Notes: generated by a model from the letters alone, not told the origin. Positions 44,268 to 55,995 are shown, numbered from the stretch's first letter. The stretch is DNA of 64,000 bases from Citrobacter amalonaticus (GCF_002918555.1 NZ_PQMB01000001.1:806087-870086), one strand, 5' to 3'. Numbers and translations: made by a program.

Positions 44268-44778
44268 AAGCAATCTCCTGGTTTATGCCTGTCTTAGTCA
44301 CTCAGTATCGTTCGGGCTTGAGGATACTATCCTTACCTCATTTTTGTCACCCATCCCGCGAGCAGGCGCTCTGATTCGCCTCGCAGCACTGTAATCAAAT
44401 TCACGATAACAACGCGGATGAAAGGCTTAACCAGCAACCGTCTGCGTTAAACGGTTCGGTGAAGAATCAAGCCGGAATGCCTCAACTCAGCATCATGCCC
44501 TCAGCAGATTAATTGCACGGGCGATAATAGCCACGCCTTCCGTTTTACTCATCAATCAAACGGTCATGACAGACTGGCTAACATTATTTGTCAGGTCAGT
44601 GATTCAACGTTTTCCGGTAACCTCATTGCGCTATGAACGCAGGTACGATAATTCAGCTATTCAAACTGCGTATGGGATCACATTTAAACACTTCAATACG
44701 GTTCAGCATGTTGAACAAGGCATATTTTTCACTTCTTATTACCGATACCATTAATTTCAATAGCAAGAGGGATCCATT
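44268..44778. other. 510-bp region between ymjA and yjhI
   Basis: It holds no intact gene. It contains an IclR-like N-terminal scrap on the minus strand and, to the right, the AT-rich yjhI promoter area. A 62-codon + strand frame starting at 44566 has no ribosome binding site and no family resemblance. Confidence 0.45.
44493..44552 (-). pseudogene. N-terminal scrap of an IclR-family regulator gene
   Basis: ATG at 44550-44552 begins MSKTEGVAIIARAINLLRA, the usual opening of an IclR regulator before its helix-turn-helix, then stops with TGA at 44493. The following sequence has no continuation. Probably the remains of a regulator gene lost when neighbouring DNA was exchanged. The call rests on 19 residues. 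Confidence 0.45.
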
Positions 44779-45567
44779 ATGGTTCGCAAAGGGTGCAATT
44801 CATTAGTGCGTGCCGAAAAAATATTAACTCATATCGCATGGGTAGGTGTGGCGAGTTATATGGAACTATTAAAAGAATTACAGTATCCCAAGAGCAGCCT
44901 GCTTAATTTATTAAATGTGATGGTGGAGTGTGGTTTCTTAATTAAAAATAAAAACGGCCACTATGCGCTTGGAATAAAAAACTATGAGCTGGGCTGCCAG
45001 GCGCTACATCGCCAGAATATCTTTGAAGTGACGAAGCGTCCCATGCAAGAGCTGTCGCTGAAAAGCGGTCTGGTATGCCATTTAGGGGCGATGGAGAGCT
45101 ACTCAGCTATCTATCTCGACAAGATTGAAAGTCCGAACTCAGTGCCGACGAAAAAAAGCTGGATTGGTAAAAAACTTGAATTACATATTACCGCGTTGGG
45201 CAAAGCGTTATTAGCATGGAAAACGCGGGAAGAGCTGGATTATTTTTTAGACGCGCTAACGCTGACGTCGCACACCAGCAACACATTTACAGATAAAAAT
45301 TTGTTTCTGGAGGAGTTACAAAAAACGCGGCTTCGAGGTTGGGCCATAGACAACGAAGAATCAACCTATGGTGCGGTATGTTTAAGTATGCCGGTATTCA
45401 ATATGTATAACCGGGTTAACTATGCGATTTCGCTTTCGGGCGATCCGGTGGTTTATTCAGGAAAAAAGATCGACGGTTATCTGGAACTGCTCCGTAAATG
45501 TGCTGAGCAAATATCATATGGGCTGGGATACAGAAACGAAAATGAGTGTTTACGAAAAGGAAAATGA
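44779..45567 (+). CDS. yjhI: YjhI, IclR-family regulator of the xylonate operon
   Basis: A 262-residue IclR regulator with an N-terminal winged helix ([33 protein letters not shown]) and an effector domain ([30 protein letters not shown]). Its length and place before yjhHGF match E. coli YjhI. AGAGGGATCCATT precedes the ATG. It probably controls yjhHGF in response to xylonate or a downstream acid; in E. coli XynR also acts on these genes. Confidence 0.9.
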   Translation: MVRKGCNSLVRAEKILTHIAWVGVASYMELLKELQYPKSSLLNLLNVMVECGFLIKNKNGHYALGIKNYELGCQALHRQNIFEVTKRPMQELSLKSGLVCHLGAMESYSAIYLDKIESPNSVPTKKSWIGKKLELHITALGKALLAWKTREELDYFLDALTLTSHTSNTFTDKNLFLEELQKTRLRGWAIDNEESTYGAVCLSMPVFNMYNRVNYAISLSGDPVVYSGKKIDGYLELLRKCAEQISYGLGYRNENECLRKGK

Positions 45568-45571
45568 AGGA

Positions 45572-46477
45572 ATGAAAAAATTCAGTGGCATTATTCCACC
45601 CGTCTCCAGCACGTTTCATCGTGACGGAACCATTGATAAAACAGCGATGCGCCAGGTTGCCGACTTCCTGATTAATAAAGGCGTCGACGGACTGTTTTAT
45701 CTGGGAACCGGTGGTGAATTCAGCCAGATGAATACCGCCCAGCGAATGGCGTTCACTGAAGAGGCTGTGGCCGTCGTCGGCGGGCGGGTTCCGGTATTGA
45801 TTGGCGTCGGTTCCCCTTCTACCGACGAAGCGGTCACACTGGCGCGACATGCAGAAGCCTGCGGCGCTGATGCCGTTGTCGCCATCAATCCCTACTACTG
45901 GAAGATTGCCCCACGAAATCTTGACGACTATTACCAGCAAATCGCGCGTAGCGTCACACTGCCGGTGATCCTGTATAACTTTCCGGATCTGACGGGCCAG
46001 GACTTAACCCCGGAGATCGTGAAACGTCTGGCCCTGCAAAATGAGAATATCGTCGGCATCAAAGACACCATCGACAGCGTCAGCCACCTGCGCACCATGA
46101 TCAACACAGTGAAGTCGGTACGTCCGTCGTTCTCCGTATTCTGCGGTTATGACGATCACTTACTGAATACCTTGCTGCTGGGCGGCGACGGCGCGATATC
46201 GGCCAGCGCTAACTTTGCTCCGGAGCTGTCCGTCGGCATCTACCGCGCCTGTCGCGAGGGCGATCTGGCAACCGCCGCCGCCCTGAATAAGAAACTGCTG
46301 CAACTGCCATCGATTTACGCCCTGGAAACGCCGTTTGTTTCACTGATCAAGTACAGCATGCAGTGTGTGGGGTTGCCGGTGGAAACCTGTTGCCTGCCCC
46401 CGATCCTTGAAGCATCACAAGAAGCCAAAGATAAAGTCCATGCGCTGCTGGTCGCACAGGGCATTTTACCGGTCTGA
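45572..46477 (+). CDS. yjhH: YjhH, 2-keto-3-deoxy-D-xylonate aldolase
   Basis: A 301-residue DapA-family class I aldolase nearly identical to E. coli YjhH: MKKFSGIIPPVSSTFHRDG, FLGTGGEFSQ-like FYLGTGGEFSQM, VILYNFPDLTGQDLTP with the conserved Tyr, and GIKDTIDS with the Schiff-base Lys. It cleaves 2-keto-3-deoxy-D-xylonate to pyruvate and glycolaldehyde. ATG at 45572 gives the E. coli length; an in-frame ATG at 45542 lies inside yjhI. The gap to yjhI is 4 bp. Confidence 0.94.
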   Translation: MKKFSGIIPPVSSTFHRDGTIDKTAMRQVADFLINKGVDGLFYLGTGGEFSQMNTAQRMAFTEEAVAVVGGRVPVLIGVGSPSTDEAVTLARHAEACGADAVVAINPYYWKIAPRNLDDYYQQIARSVTLPVILYNFPDLTGQDLTPEIVKRLALQNENIVGIKDTIDSVSHLRTMINTVKSVRPSFSVFCGYDDHLLNTLLLGGDGAISASANFAPELSVGIYRACREGDLATAAALNKKLLQLPSIYALETPFVSLIKYSMQCVGLPVETCCLPPILEASQEAKDKVHALLVAQGILPV

Positions 46478-46487
46478 GGAGAAAATC

Positions 46488-48455
46488 ATGTCTGTTCGCG
46501 ATATTTTTACCGACGAGAGTCACGATATCTACACTGTCAGAACACATGCCGATGGTCCTGAGGGCGAACTGCCGTTAACGGCGGAGATGCTGATCAACCG
46601 CCCGAGCGGGGATCTGTTCGGTATGACCATGAATGCGGGGATGGGCTGGACGCCGGACGAGCTGGATCGGGACGGCATTTTACTGCTCAGCACGCTGGGC
46701 GGTTTACGCGGTGCTGACGGTAAGCCGATTGCGCTGGCGCTGCACCAGGGGCACTACGAGCTGGATATCCAGATGAAAGCGGCGGCAGAGGTGATCAAAG
46801 CGCACCGCGCTCTGCCCTATGCCGTATACGTCTCCGATCCCTGCGACGGGCGCACTCAGGGCACTACCGGCATGTTTGATTCGCTACCGTACCGTAACGA
46901 CGCGTCGATGGTGATGCGCCGTCTGATTCGCTCTCTGCCCGGTGCGAAAGCGGTGATTGGCGTGGCGAGTTGTGACAAGGGACTCCCCGCCACCATGATG
47001 GCTCTCGCCGCACAGCATGACAAATCGACGGTGCTGATCCCTGGCGGCGCGACGCTGCCCGCCAGAGGTGGGGAAGATAACGGCAAGGTACAGACCATCG
47101 GGGCACGCTTTGCCAACGGCGAGTTGTCGCTACAGGACGCACGTCGTGCGGGTTGCAAGGCCTGTGCCTCCTCCGGCGGAGGCTGTCAGTTTCTGGGCAC
47201 CGCCGGAACATCGCAGGTGGTGGCCGAAGGGCTGGGGTTGGCGATCCCGCACTCTGCGCTGGCCCCTTCCGGCGAGCCGGTGTGGCAAGAGATCGCCAGA
47301 GCCTCCGCGCGCGCGGCGCTGAACCTGTGCAAAAAAGGCATCACTACCCGGGAAATACTCACCGATAAAGCCATTGAGAATGCGATGATGGTCCACGCAG
47401 CGTTTGGCGGTTCGACAAATCTTCTGCTGCATATCCCGGCGATTGCCCATCAGGCCGGCTGCCATATCCCGACCGTTGACGACTGGATCCGCATCAATAA
47501 GCGGGTGCCCCGGCTGGTAAGCGTTCTGCCCAACGGCCCGGTTTATCATCCGACAGTAAATGCCTTTATGGCGGGAGGCGTCCCGGAGGTCATGCTACAT
47601 CTGCGCAGCCTGGGTTTGCTGCATGAGGACGTTATGACCGTTACCGGCAGCACGCTGAAGGAGAACCTTGACTGGTGGGAGCACTCCGAACGTCGGCTGC
47701 GGTTCAAACAGCGGCTTCTTGAACAGGAGCAGATCGACGCCGACGAGGTGATCATGTCGCCGCAGCGGGCGCACGAGCGCGGCCTGACCTCAACGATCAC
47801 CTTCCCGGTGGGCAATATTGCTCCGGAAGGATCGGTGATCAAATCCACCGCCATCGATTCCTCGGTGATTGATGAGCAGGGCATCTACTATCACAAAGGT
47901 GTGGCAAAAGTTTATCTGTCTGAGAAAAGCGCGATTTACGATATCAAACATGACAAGATCAAAGCGGGTGACATCCTGGTCATTATCGGCGCCGGCCCCT
48001 CCGGCACCGGAATGGAGGAGACCTATCAGGTCACCAGCGCCCTCAAACATCTGTCATACGGTAAACATGTTTCGCTGATCACCGATGCGCGTTTCTCGGG
48101 TGTGTCCACCGGGGCCTGTATCGGTCATGTCGGGCCAGAAGCGCTGGCGGGGGGGCCGATCGGCAAATTGCGAACCGGAGATCTTATTGAAATTAAAATT
48201 GACTGTCGCGAGCTTCAGGGCGAGATCAATTTTCTCGGAACCCGTAACGATGAGATATTACCCTCGCGGGAGGAGGCTACCGCCATATTAAACGCCAGAC
48301 CCAGCCATCAGGATTTACTTCCCGACCCGGAACTGCCAGATGATACCCGGCTATGGGCGATGCTCCAGGCCATCAGCGGTGGAACATGGACTGGCTGTAT
48401 CTATGACGTGAATAAAATTGGTGCTGCCCTGCGTGATTATATTAATAAGAACTGA
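46488..48455 (+). CDS. yjhG: YjhG, D-xylonate dehydratase
   Basis: A 655-residue IlvD/Edd-family dehydratase, identical in length to E. coli YjhG. Conserved iron-sulfur-cluster cysteines are in SDPCDGRTQG, GVASCDKGLP and CKACASSGGGCQFLG; the substrate loop SLITDARFSGVSTG is intact. It dehydrates D-xylonate to 2-keto-3-deoxy-D-xylonate, the YjhH substrate. TGAGGAGAAAATC overlaps the yjhH stop and fixes the ATG at 46488. Confidence 0.95.
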   Translation: MSVRDIFTDESHDIYTVRTHADGPEGELPLTAEMLINRPSGDLFGMTMNAGMGWTPDELDRDGILLLSTLGGLRGADGKPIALALHQGHYELDIQMKAAAEVIKAHRALPYAVYVSDPCDGRTQGTTGMFDSLPYRNDASMVMRRLIRSLPGAKAVIGVASCDKGLPATMMALAAQHDKSTVLIPGGATLPARGGEDNGKVQTIGARFANGELSLQDARRAGCKACASSGGGCQFLGTAGTSQVVAEGLGLAIPHSALAPSGEPVWQEIARASARAALNLCKKGITTREILTDKAIENAMMVHAAFGGSTNLLLHIPAIAHQAGCHIPTVDDWIRINKRVPRLVSVLPNGPVYHPTVNAFMAGGVPEVMLHLRSLGLLHEDVMTVTGSTLKENLDWWEHSERRLRFKQRLLEQEQIDADEVIMSPQRAHERGLTSTITFPVGNIAPEGSVIKSTAIDSSVIDEQGIYYHKGVAKVYLSEKSAIYDIKHDKIKAGDILVIIGAGPSGTGMEETYQVTSALKHLSYGKHVSLITDARFSGVSTGACIGHVGPEALAGGPIGKLRTGDLIEIKIDCRELQGEINFLGTRNDEILPSREEATAILNARPSHQDLLPDPELPDDTRLWAMLQAISGGTWTGCIYDVNKIGAALRDYINKN

Positions 48456-48559
48456 AAGTTAAAAATAACAACATTATGACAACTGAATAATCCGACCACG
48501 CATTCATAATATACGCAGTCGGATTATGACGGCTCACTACCCTATTATGAGAGGACGTT

Positions 48560-49909
48560 ATGCCACTAATTATCGTTGTGGCAGGGATTGCTTTACTCCT
48601 GCTTTTAACCATAAAAATTAAGCTCAATACGTTTGTTTCTTTAATTATTGTCTCGATTGCTGTCGCCATCGCCAGTGGAATGCCGTTAAATAACGTTGTC
48701 GCCTCGGTCGAATCCGGCCTTGGCGGTACGCTGGGCCATATTGGTTTGATATTCGGCTTCGGCGTAATGCTTGGACGCCTGCTGTCCGACGCGGGTGGGG
48801 CGCAGCGAATAGCTCTGACCATGCTGAATTATTTCGGTGAAAAGAAACTTGACTGGGCGGTGGTCTGCTCAGCGTTTATTGTGGGGATCGCACTTTTTTT
48901 CGAAGTCGGCTTAATTCTTCTGGTCCCCATTTTATTTGCCATCGCCCGTGAAGCGAAAATATCACCGATGTATATGTGCGTGCCCATGCTCTCTGGTTTA
49001 CTGGTTGCGCACGGCTTTTTACCCCCACATCCTGGCCCGACGGTTATCGCCAGGGAATATGGCGCTGATGTAGGACTGGTATTGATATACGGCATCATTG
49101 TCGGTATTCCTACCTTTATTCTTTGCGGCCCCGTACTGAATAAATTCTGCCAGCGTATTATTCCTGATGCCTTTAAAAAAGAGGGGAATATTGCCTCCCT
49201 TGGTGCGACCAGACGGTTCAGCGAAAACGAAATGCCCAGCTTCGGCATCAGTTTCCTCACTGCGATGTTACCGGTGATCCTGATGGCGCTGGTCACAATT
49301 ATACAGATGACCCATACCAAAAACGCCGCGGATTCAGGCATGTTTTACAATGTGTTGCTGTTCTTAGGCAACTCGACAATAGCCATGCTGATTTCACTGT
49401 TGTTCGCGATTTATACCATGGGTCTGGGGCGCGGGAAAACTATCCCTGAGCTAATGGACTCCTGTGGAAAAGCGATTGCCGGTATTGCCGGGCTGTTGCT
49501 GATTATCGGCGGCGGCGGCGCGTTCAAGCAGGTGCTAATCGATTCCGGCGTCGGTCAGTACATTTCCACCCTGGTCTCGGGTATGGATATCAATCCGCTT
49601 CTGATGGCCTGGGGCGTTGCCGCTTTCCTGCGAATTTGTCTGGGTTCCGCCACGGTTGCGGCGATCTCCACTGCGGGGCTGGTCATCCCACTGCTGGCAG
49701 TACATCCCCACACCAATCTGGCATTGATTACGCTGGCAACTGGCGCGGGTTCCTGTATCTGCTCCCACGTCAATGACGCCAGCTTCTGGATGATTAAAGA
49801 CTTCTTCGGCCTGACAACCAAAGAAACGCTGCTGTCCTGGACGCTGATGTCAACGCTGTTATCCATATGCGGCCTGATATTTATTCTGCTTGCCAGCATC
49901 ATTCTATAA
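48560..49909 (+). CDS. yjhF: YjhF, GntP-family aldonate transporter
   Basis: A 449-residue GntP/gluconate:H+ symporter protein, same length as E. coli YjhF, with 12-14 membrane segments and family blocks ([46 protein letters not shown]-like [15 protein letters not shown]). It likely imports D-xylonate or a similar aldonate for YjhG and YjhH. It lies 104 bp after yjhG, with GAGAGGACGTT before the ATG, and is followed by a terminator. Confidence 0.93.
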   Translation: MPLIIVVAGIALLLLLTIKIKLNTFVSLIIVSIAVAIASGMPLNNVVASVESGLGGTLGHIGLIFGFGVMLGRLLSDAGGAQRIALTMLNYFGEKKLDWAVVCSAFIVGIALFFEVGLILLVPILFAIAREAKISPMYMCVPMLSGLLVAHGFLPPHPGPTVIAREYGADVGLVLIYGIIVGIPTFILCGPVLNKFCQRIIPDAFKKEGNIASLGATRRFSENEMPSFGISFLTAMLPVILMALVTIIQMTHTKNAADSGMFYNVLLFLGNSTIAMLISLLFAIYTMGLGRGKTIPELMDSCGKAIAGIAGLLLIIGGGGAFKQVLIDSGVGQYISTLVSGMDINPLLMAWGVAAFLRICLGSATVAAISTAGLVIPLLAVHPHTNLALITLATGAGSCICSHVNDASFWMIKDFFGLTTKETLLSWTLMSTLLSICGLIFILLASIIL

Positions 49910-49920
49910 TCGCACCCTCT

Positions 49921-49948
49921 CCAGTGAACCGTGCAGCCGGTTCACTGG
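49921..49948 (+). terminator. Terminator-like hairpin after yjhF
   Basis: CCAGTGAACC and GGTTCACTGG form a perfect 10-bp stem with an 8-nt loop, 11 bp past the yjhF stop, followed by TTCC. It probably ends the yjhIHGF transcript. Confidence 0.65.
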
Positions 49949-50079
49949 TTCCTCAGTGGATCGCAAAAATTGCTCGCGAAAGAGTGCCAGCTTTGCGTAT
50001 TGGTGTGCGAAGTTTGCTAAACCAGGCTGGCAGTATTATTTCGACGGCGCAGGCCCAGCAAACCAGAGCAATCAGGCGG

Positions 50080-52565
50080 TCAAAACGTCAGCTCCGTCTC
50101 CAGTAGCGCCAGAATGCTTTCGGCATCCTGCGCGGCAAACAGCGACTGACGGAAGTTTTTATTCACCAGCTTACGCGCCAGCTGCGAAAAGACTTTCACA
50201 TGATTGATCCCCTCATCCGCGCCCAGCGTCAGCATAATCACCAGCTCAACCTCCCCCATCTCCGACTGCCAGTCAACGGGCTTCGCAAGACGGGCAATAC
50301 TGATGCTGGAGTGCCCTATCCACTGCGATTTAGTATGGGGGATCGCCACGCCGAACCCGACACCGGTGGTAACGATCTCCTCGCGTTGCCAGATATCTTC
50401 CTCCAGCTCAAACGGGCGATCGGTTCGTCCATTCACGCCGAGATTGCCGCAAAGGAACTGAATGACCTGCTCTTTGTTGGCAAGCGATTCCCCCACGAAG
50501 ATATTTTCCAGCGCCAGCAGCGGACGGACATCTTTTTCCGGCGCAAACTGGTTCAACAACGCTTCAATCTCCTGAGCGCTGCGGCATTCGCAAGCCTGAA
50601 GCGCCAGCGCCTGACAGGCCTGACTGTCCAGTTGCCGAAGCTGGCTTTTGACGGCCGGAATACGCGGGCTGCTCATACTCAGCTCATCCAGTCCTAATCC
50701 CAGGAGCAGAGGCAGATAACGACTCTCGCCACCCAGCTCACCGCAAATGCCCACCCATTTACCGCGGTCGTGCGCCACGCGGACGATCTGCTGCAACATC
50801 CGCAGGAACGACGGCGTAATCGGGTTATACAGCGGAGAAACCCGTGGGTTATTACGATCAACGGCGTAGAGATACTGCGTCATATCGTTCGAGCCAATGC
50901 TGAAGAAATCCACTTCATCACAGAAATGGTCGATGATGTAACAGACCGAAGGTACTTCAACCATAATCCCCAACGGAATGGCAGCCGCGTGCCGTAAGCC
51001 TTCCGCTTTCAGCTCCGCGCTCGCGTTTTTCAGCTCGCTTTTCACCCATAAAATCTGATCAAGACTGTGCACCATCGGGATCATCAGCTGCGCGTTACCA
51101 AAGGTGGCAGCGCGCAGAATAGCGCGCAGTTGGCTGCGAAAGAGTCCGGCAAACTCCGGATAGATCCGCACCGCGCGATAGCCGAGAAACGGATTTTCTT
51201 CCTGGGGAATATTGAGATAGCGGATATTTTTATCACCACCGATATCCATTGTGCGAAAGATGACCGGCTTCTCTTCCGCCGCCAGTAATACCTGCTGATA
51301 AGCTCCTGTTCATCAGGCGCGCTGTCCCTGTCCATAAACAGCATTTCAGTGCGGAACAACCCAACGCCCTCAGCGCCGTTCGCGAATGCCCCTGGAGCCT
51401 CCAGGGCGGTGCCGATATTGGCCGCGATATCAATACGCCGGCCCTCTTTGGTCAGGGCGAGCTTCGCGGCATCACGCGCCTGCTGCTGCTGACGTTTATC
51501 CGCCAGCTTTTGCGCAATAGCATAATAGCCGCTCACCGCGGCATTGGGATTGATGGCCAACACCCCGCACTGAGCATCCAGTACCGCTGGCTGACCAACA
51601 TAACGGCTGAGCGCCTCCAGCGGTAACCCACTCAGAACCGGAATGGCTGACGCCCGCGCCAGGATCAGGGTGTGGGAGGTGCGTCCGGTCTTCTCCAGAA
51701 TCATGCCCGAAAGGTACTGTAAATCGAGACTCAAAAACTGGCTTGGTGTGAGATCTTCCGCAACCAGAATAGTCGGTTGCTTAAGCACCAGGATGTTGCG
51801 CGGACGTCGTTCTGGCCAGGTGATATGCAACAGCTGCTCGCTGATATCACGAATATCGCTCACCCGCTCGCGCAGATAATCACTTGCAGAAGCCAGAAGC
51901 TTGTCGCACACCTGCTCCATGTTAGTGATGATGGCGTCGCCAAGCCCTTTCTGCTGCCCGGCCATCAACCGACGAATATTCCCGGCAAATTCATCGTCCT
52001 GAATCAGCGAGAGATGCGCGCTGAGGATGGTTTTACTCTCGCCATGCCGTTCACGCAGCTGCTGGTTAAGCTGCTCAGCCAGCGTCCCCAGACTGTGCTC
52101 CAGCCGGGTGTTATCTTCAGCGCCGGGCGGAATTGCGCGGTAGCTTTCCAGGCTATCGTTTTGCCACAGGGTAATCACTCCAGTCCCCACGCCGCCGGCC
52201 AGAACATTGCCATACAGCAGATCCGGGTTGAGTCGAATCAGGGAACGCGGCAGCGGATGCGCCGCCAGTTCTGCCGCCGTTGGCTGGACGCTGTCGCTAT
52301 CAATGAAGCGGTGCTGGAGATAATCCTCCAGCGTGCGTCTGGCCTGCTCTTCATCGCTGCCGCTAATGTTCAGGCTACAGCTGTCGTTGAACAGCGTGCT
52401 GGTGCCAATCAGCGCCAGCGAACTTTTCGCATCTGCCCGTGTATTTTGCCGATGGTTGATGAACGTGATTTCACTTTGCCACTGGCTGCACTGCTCTTTA
52501 AGCTCCCAGGCGGGGCGCGCATGCAGCCCATTCGGCAACGGGCAAAGAAATTGAATCGTTAACAT
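50080..52565 (-). pseudogene. fryA: fryA with a one-base frameshift (PTS HPr-EI-EIIA fusion)
   Basis: FryA is a three-domain PTS protein of about 830 residues. The first part, from ATG 52565, has the HPr domain (NGLHARPA, His15) and the EI domain up to LFRTEMLFMDRDSAPDEQEL, with the active His in GRTSHTLILARA. At about 51299-51302 the frame breaks: AGCTTATCAGCAG needs one more T to read E-L-Y-Q-Q-V-L. The rest continues in another frame (AAEEKPVIFRTMDIGG) through the EI C-domain and the EIIA domain (GVAIPHTKSQW, active His). With the base restored the protein would be about 828 residues. Either a true mutation or a sequencing error. Confidence 0.85.
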
Positions 52566-52587
52566 AACAACTCCTGTTAGCGCGAGA

Positions 52588-53628
52588 TCAGCACCTGAAA
52601 TCCGTCAGATGAGCGACGGTCTCGCGCGTAAGACGTGTAATAAGCGCAGACAACAGTGCCTGGGTTTGCGTAATATCGCGGCAATCAGCAATGGAGGCGG
52701 CGCAATGCCCGTGACGGGTAGCCGGGCCGATCACCACGGTTGGGATCCCCGTTCCGCTCAGATGTACCGCCCCACCGTCAGTGCCGCCGTTGCTGAACAT
52801 ATCGAGCTGCAACGGGATGCCTTCCCCTGCGGCGACGCCTTCAATCCAGGCGGTCAGTTTTGGCGGGGCGATAAGTGATTTGTCGCTGAGCACCAGCATC
52901 GGGCCTTTGCCGGGCTGCCGGTGGTTTGCGGTGCCATAGTCAAAGTTTTTCGCCCAGCAGGCGGTATCCAGCACAATGGCCACTTCCGGGGCGACCGTCC
53001 GGGCCGCCGTTTGCCCGCCGCGTAGTCCCACCTCTTCGCTGGAGCTAGCCACCAGCCAGATCTCCGCAGGCAGTTCAGCGGCGTGCCATTCACGCAGCAG
53101 CGCCACCAGCAGATAGCAGCCAAGCCTGTCGTCAAAGGCTTTACCCATCACCCGCTGATGCGGCAAAACCTGAAACACCGTATCAAAGGTCACGCGATCG
53201 CCAGGACGGATCCCCGCCTGAATGACCTCATCGTAAGAGCGGGCGCCAATGTCTACCCGTAGCGCATTAACCTCATTGCCGTGGCGTTCGCCGTCGAGCA
53301 GGCCGGGAATTTTGCTCTCTTCCCGCGTGGTAATGCGTACTGGCTGGAGCTGACGGGCGGCCATCCGCACGTTGCCCACCGGGAGCACATCGATCGCCCC
53401 TTCAGCAGAAATACTGCGCACAATAAAACCCACTTCATCCATATGCGCGCAGATCATCACTTTAGGCCCATCCGATTCATTCAGGCGGATCAGCACCGAT
53501 CCCAGACCGTCGAAACGCACCTCTTTGTGCAGGCGATCCGCTTCCTCCAGTAAGATTTGACGAACCTCCTGTTCTGAGGAGGCGATCGCGTCAGCCTCGC
53601 TCAGGGCTTTCAGCAGTGATAAATCCAT
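52588..53628 (-). CDS. ypdE: YpdE, M42-family aminopeptidase
   Basis: A 346-residue metallo-aminopeptidase collinear with E. coli Ypd[11 protein letters not shown] (metal His/Asp), [23 protein letters not shown] (catalytic Glu pair), VLDTACW and GPATRHGHC. It removes N-terminal residues from peptides in the cytoplasm. The start overlaps the ypdF stop by one base (TAATG). Part of the fry operon between ypdF and fryA. Confidence 0.94.
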   Translation of the reverse strand: MDLSLLKALSEADAIASSEQEVRQILLEEADRLHKEVRFDGLGSVLIRLNESDGPKVMICAHMDEVGFIVRSISAEGAIDVLPVGNVRMAARQLQPVRITTREESKIPGLLDGERHGNEVNALRVDIGARSYDEVIQAGIRPGDRVTFDTVFQVLPHQRVMGKAFDDRLGCYLLVALLREWHAAELPAEIWLVASSSEEVGLRGGQTAARTVAPEVAIVLDTACWAKNFDYGTANHRQPGKGPMLVLSDKSLIAPPKLTAWIEGVAAGEGIPLQLDMFSNGGTDGGAVHLSGTGIPTVVIGPATRHGHCAASIADCRDITQTQALLSALITRLTRETVAHLTDFRC

Positions 53629-54710
53629 TACGCCTCTCCCGTCTGTAACAATGTTTTCGGCATGCTATAGAGCACTTCAGCCCCCTGCGACGTCACCAGC
53701 ACCACATCTTCAATGCGCACGCCGCCCTGGCCTGGCAAATAGATCCCGGGTTCAACGGTCAGCAGCATACCTGGCGCGAGCAGCGTCGCGTCCGTTGGTG
53801 AAAACCGTGGGTCTTCATGGACGTCGATACCAATGGCATGACCGGTGTTATGACCAAAATTATCGCCATAGCCCGCATCACCGATCACCTTGCGCGCGGC
53901 GGCATCCACCTCCAGACAACGCACGCCCGGGCGAATCGCCGCAATGGCGGCAAGCTGCGCCTGCAGGACAATCTGATAAACCGCAAACAGCGCGTTTGTC
54001 TCTGGCATCCCTGCGCCAGAGACGAGGAAAGTGCGCGTCATATCTGAACAATACCCCTGATACTGCGCACCGAAGTCCAGAGTAATAAGCTCACCTGCCG
54101 CCACGATTTTGTCGCTGGCTTTGCCGTGCGGCAGCGCCCCGCGCCTGCCGCTGGCGACAATCGTGTCAAAAGAGGCTTTTTCCGCGCCGAGCGTGCGCAT
54201 AAACCATTCCAGCTCGGCGGCGATGGCGTTCTCAGACATCCCCGGTTTGATAAAGCGGCGAATATGTTCCGCACTCAGATCGGCAATCCGACAGGCTTCC
54301 CGAATGCGGGCGATCTCTTCCGCCGTTTTGATTTGCCGGAGCGCATCCAGCGATACGCCGGACAGCGCCGCGTTTAGTTCCCCCTGCCAGCGACGTGCGG
54401 TATCCCAGCTCACCTGTGCGCCTTCAAAACCGATCGTATGCAGATTTTCATCGCTGATAATCTGATTGACGATGACCGCCAGCGTCTGCTTCCCGTCCAG
54501 CAGGTGCAGTTGATAGCCGTCAGCGCGGGCCTGAACGTCAGCGTAATAGCGCGGGTCCACCAGAATATGCGCGCTGTCACGACCGATCAGCACATACCCG
54601 GATCCACTGGAAATCCCCAGATGCGGCAGCTTGTTCTGCCTTGATGATATCAGCACCGCATCCAGCCGTTGCCGCGCCAGCCACTGGCGCAGCGATACCA
54701 GTAATGTCAT
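53628..54710 (-). CDS. ypdF: YpdF, Xaa-Pro aminopeptidase (M24 family)
   Basis: A 360-residue M24B peptidase collinear with E. coli YpdF. It has a creatinase-like N-domain and a pita-bread catalytic domain with [18 protein letters not shown] (two Asp ligands), [17 protein letters not shown] (His) and [17 protein letters not shown] (Glu ligands). It cleaves Xaa-Pro and Met-Xaa peptides. It lies 17 bp after fryC. Confidence 0.94.
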   Translation of the reverse strand: MTLLVSLRQWLARQRLDAVLISSRQNKLPHLGISSGSGYVLIGRDSAHILVDPRYYADVQARADGYQLHLLDGKQTLAVIVNQIISDENLHTIGFEGAQVSWDTARRWQGELNAALSGVSLDALRQIKTAEEIARIREACRIADLSAEHIRRFIKPGMSENAIAAELEWFMRTLGAEKASFDTIVASGRRGALPHGKASDKIVAAGELITLDFGAQYQGYCSDMTRTFLVSGAGMPETNALFAVYQIVLQAQLAAIAAIRPGVRCLEVDAAARKVIGDAGYGDNFGHNTGHAIGIDVHEDPRFSPTDATLLAPGMLLTVEPGIYLPGQGGVRIEDVVLVTSQGAEVLYSMPKTLLQTGEA

Positions 54711-54727
54711 GTTGCCAGTCCTTATTT

Positions 54728-55975
54728 TCAGAGGCTATCGATCAGGAGCTTGCCTCTGCGGTACATCATCTGGCGCAGGAAGACAACCATCAGCGCCGTA
54801 ATCACCGCCCCCAGCAAGATCCCCGCCATATAGACGCCAAGGTTGCTCACCAGCGGCCATGCCCAGATGGCCGACTCAGGGAACCACTGCACCGCCCCCA
54901 GCCAGACCGCGGTGGTGGAACCGACGATCGCCCCCACCATATAGGAAGGGATCGCCGTCATCGGACTTTCCAGCGCAAACGGGATAGCCCCTTCGCTGAT
55001 CCCCATAAACGCAAGAAACATCGCCGTTTTTCCCTGCGGATAAAGCTGTGCGCTGAACAGGCGTTTGCCGGTTAAGCGTCTGTCGAGAAGCGTTGCCAGT
55101 CCCAGACCGATGGGGGGAATGACAATGGCGATAGACCGGGCGGTCACCGGCAGGACATGATCGGTGGTGAAGCTAAAGGCGACAAAGCCCGCCGCTTTGT
55201 TGATGGGGCCGCCGAGGTCGATAGCCGTCGCGGCAGAAATCCCCATCGCGTACATTAGCGTCCCTTTCTCTCCCGCCGCGGTCAGCAGCGTGCGGATACC
55301 GCCGTTAATCCAGCCGCCAAATGGGGTGATGACGTAATACATCGCCAGCATGACGAAAATGGCGGAGAGAATCGGGAGCAAAAAGGTGGTTTTAAATGCC
55401 AGCAGGAAATCAGGAAGCTGGATTTTTTGGTTCATACACTTCACCAGATAACCGGCGACGATCGAGATAATCAGCGCCCCGATAAAGGTTGAAGGTACCG
55501 GTGCGGTGGTTACCCATTGCAGGCTCGTCGGATCAAAATTCAGCCATGGTGTCGGCTGAGTGGACATCAGGCCACCGATAAAACCGGCAGGAAAGGCGAG
55601 CTTGCCGCCAATGGAGTTCGCGACAAACGCGGCAAACATTGGAATAGCGAAACTAAACAGCACGCCGCCGAAAGATTGCGACAGCCAGGCGAACTTCAAT
55701 AATGAGAGGTCAAAACCGTCGAATTTTCCGCTGTTCAGCGCATCCATAATGCCGGTATCAGCAGGAATTTTCAGCCAGCTATAAGCGATCAGCTGAGAGA
55801 AGGCGAGGATCACCCCGCCCATGATTAACGTCGGCACCATGCGCGAAATACCCGACATCACATGTTGCGGTAATTCGCCCCAGAAGCTGTTGCGGGAGGC
55901 CTGAGGATTTTTAATTGCCGCCGTGGCACCTGATGCGCCGGGCACAACGGTTGCACTGCGTTTTTTAATGGCCAT
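54728..55975 (-). CDS. fryC: FryC, PTS fructose-type EIIC component
   Basis: A 415-residue membrane protein of the PTS fructose/mannitol EIIC family, same length as E. coli FryC. It has about nine to ten hydrophobic segments and typical blocks ([47 protein letters not shown]). With FryB and FryA it would import and phosphorylate an unidentified sugar. It follows fryB by 20 bp. With FryA frameshifted, transport would need another phosphoryl donor. Confidence 0.93.
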   Translation of the reverse strand: MAIKKRSATVVPGASGATAAIKNPQASRNSFWGELPQHVMSGISRMVPTLIMGGVILAFSQLIAYSWLKIPADTGIMDALNSGKFDGFDLSLLKFAWLSQSFGGVLFSFAIPMFAAFVANSIGGKLAFPAGFIGGLMSTQPTPWLNFDPTSLQWVTTAPVPSTFIGALIISIVAGYLVKCMNQKIQLPDFLLAFKTTFLLPILSAIFVMLAMYYVITPFGGWINGGIRTLLTAAGEKGTLMYAMGISAATAIDLGGPINKAAGFVAFSFTTDHVLPVTARSIAIVIPPIGLGLATLLDRRLTGKRLFSAQLYPQGKTAMFLAFMGISEGAIPFALESPMTAIPSYMVGAIVGSTTAVWLGAVQWFPESAIWAWPLVSNLGVYMAGILLGAVITALMVVFLRQMMYRRGKLLIDSL

Positions 55976-55995
55976 ATCTGTGTCCCTGTCGACAA

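Noticed and set aside
44566-44754. 62-codon + strand frame before yjhI
   Set aside because: No ribosome binding site, unusual composition, and it lies in the probable yjhI promoter region.
50080-52565. Two separate PTS genes in place of fryA
   Set aside because: The two frames join seamlessly in the EI domain when one base is restored, and neither half has a proper end or start.
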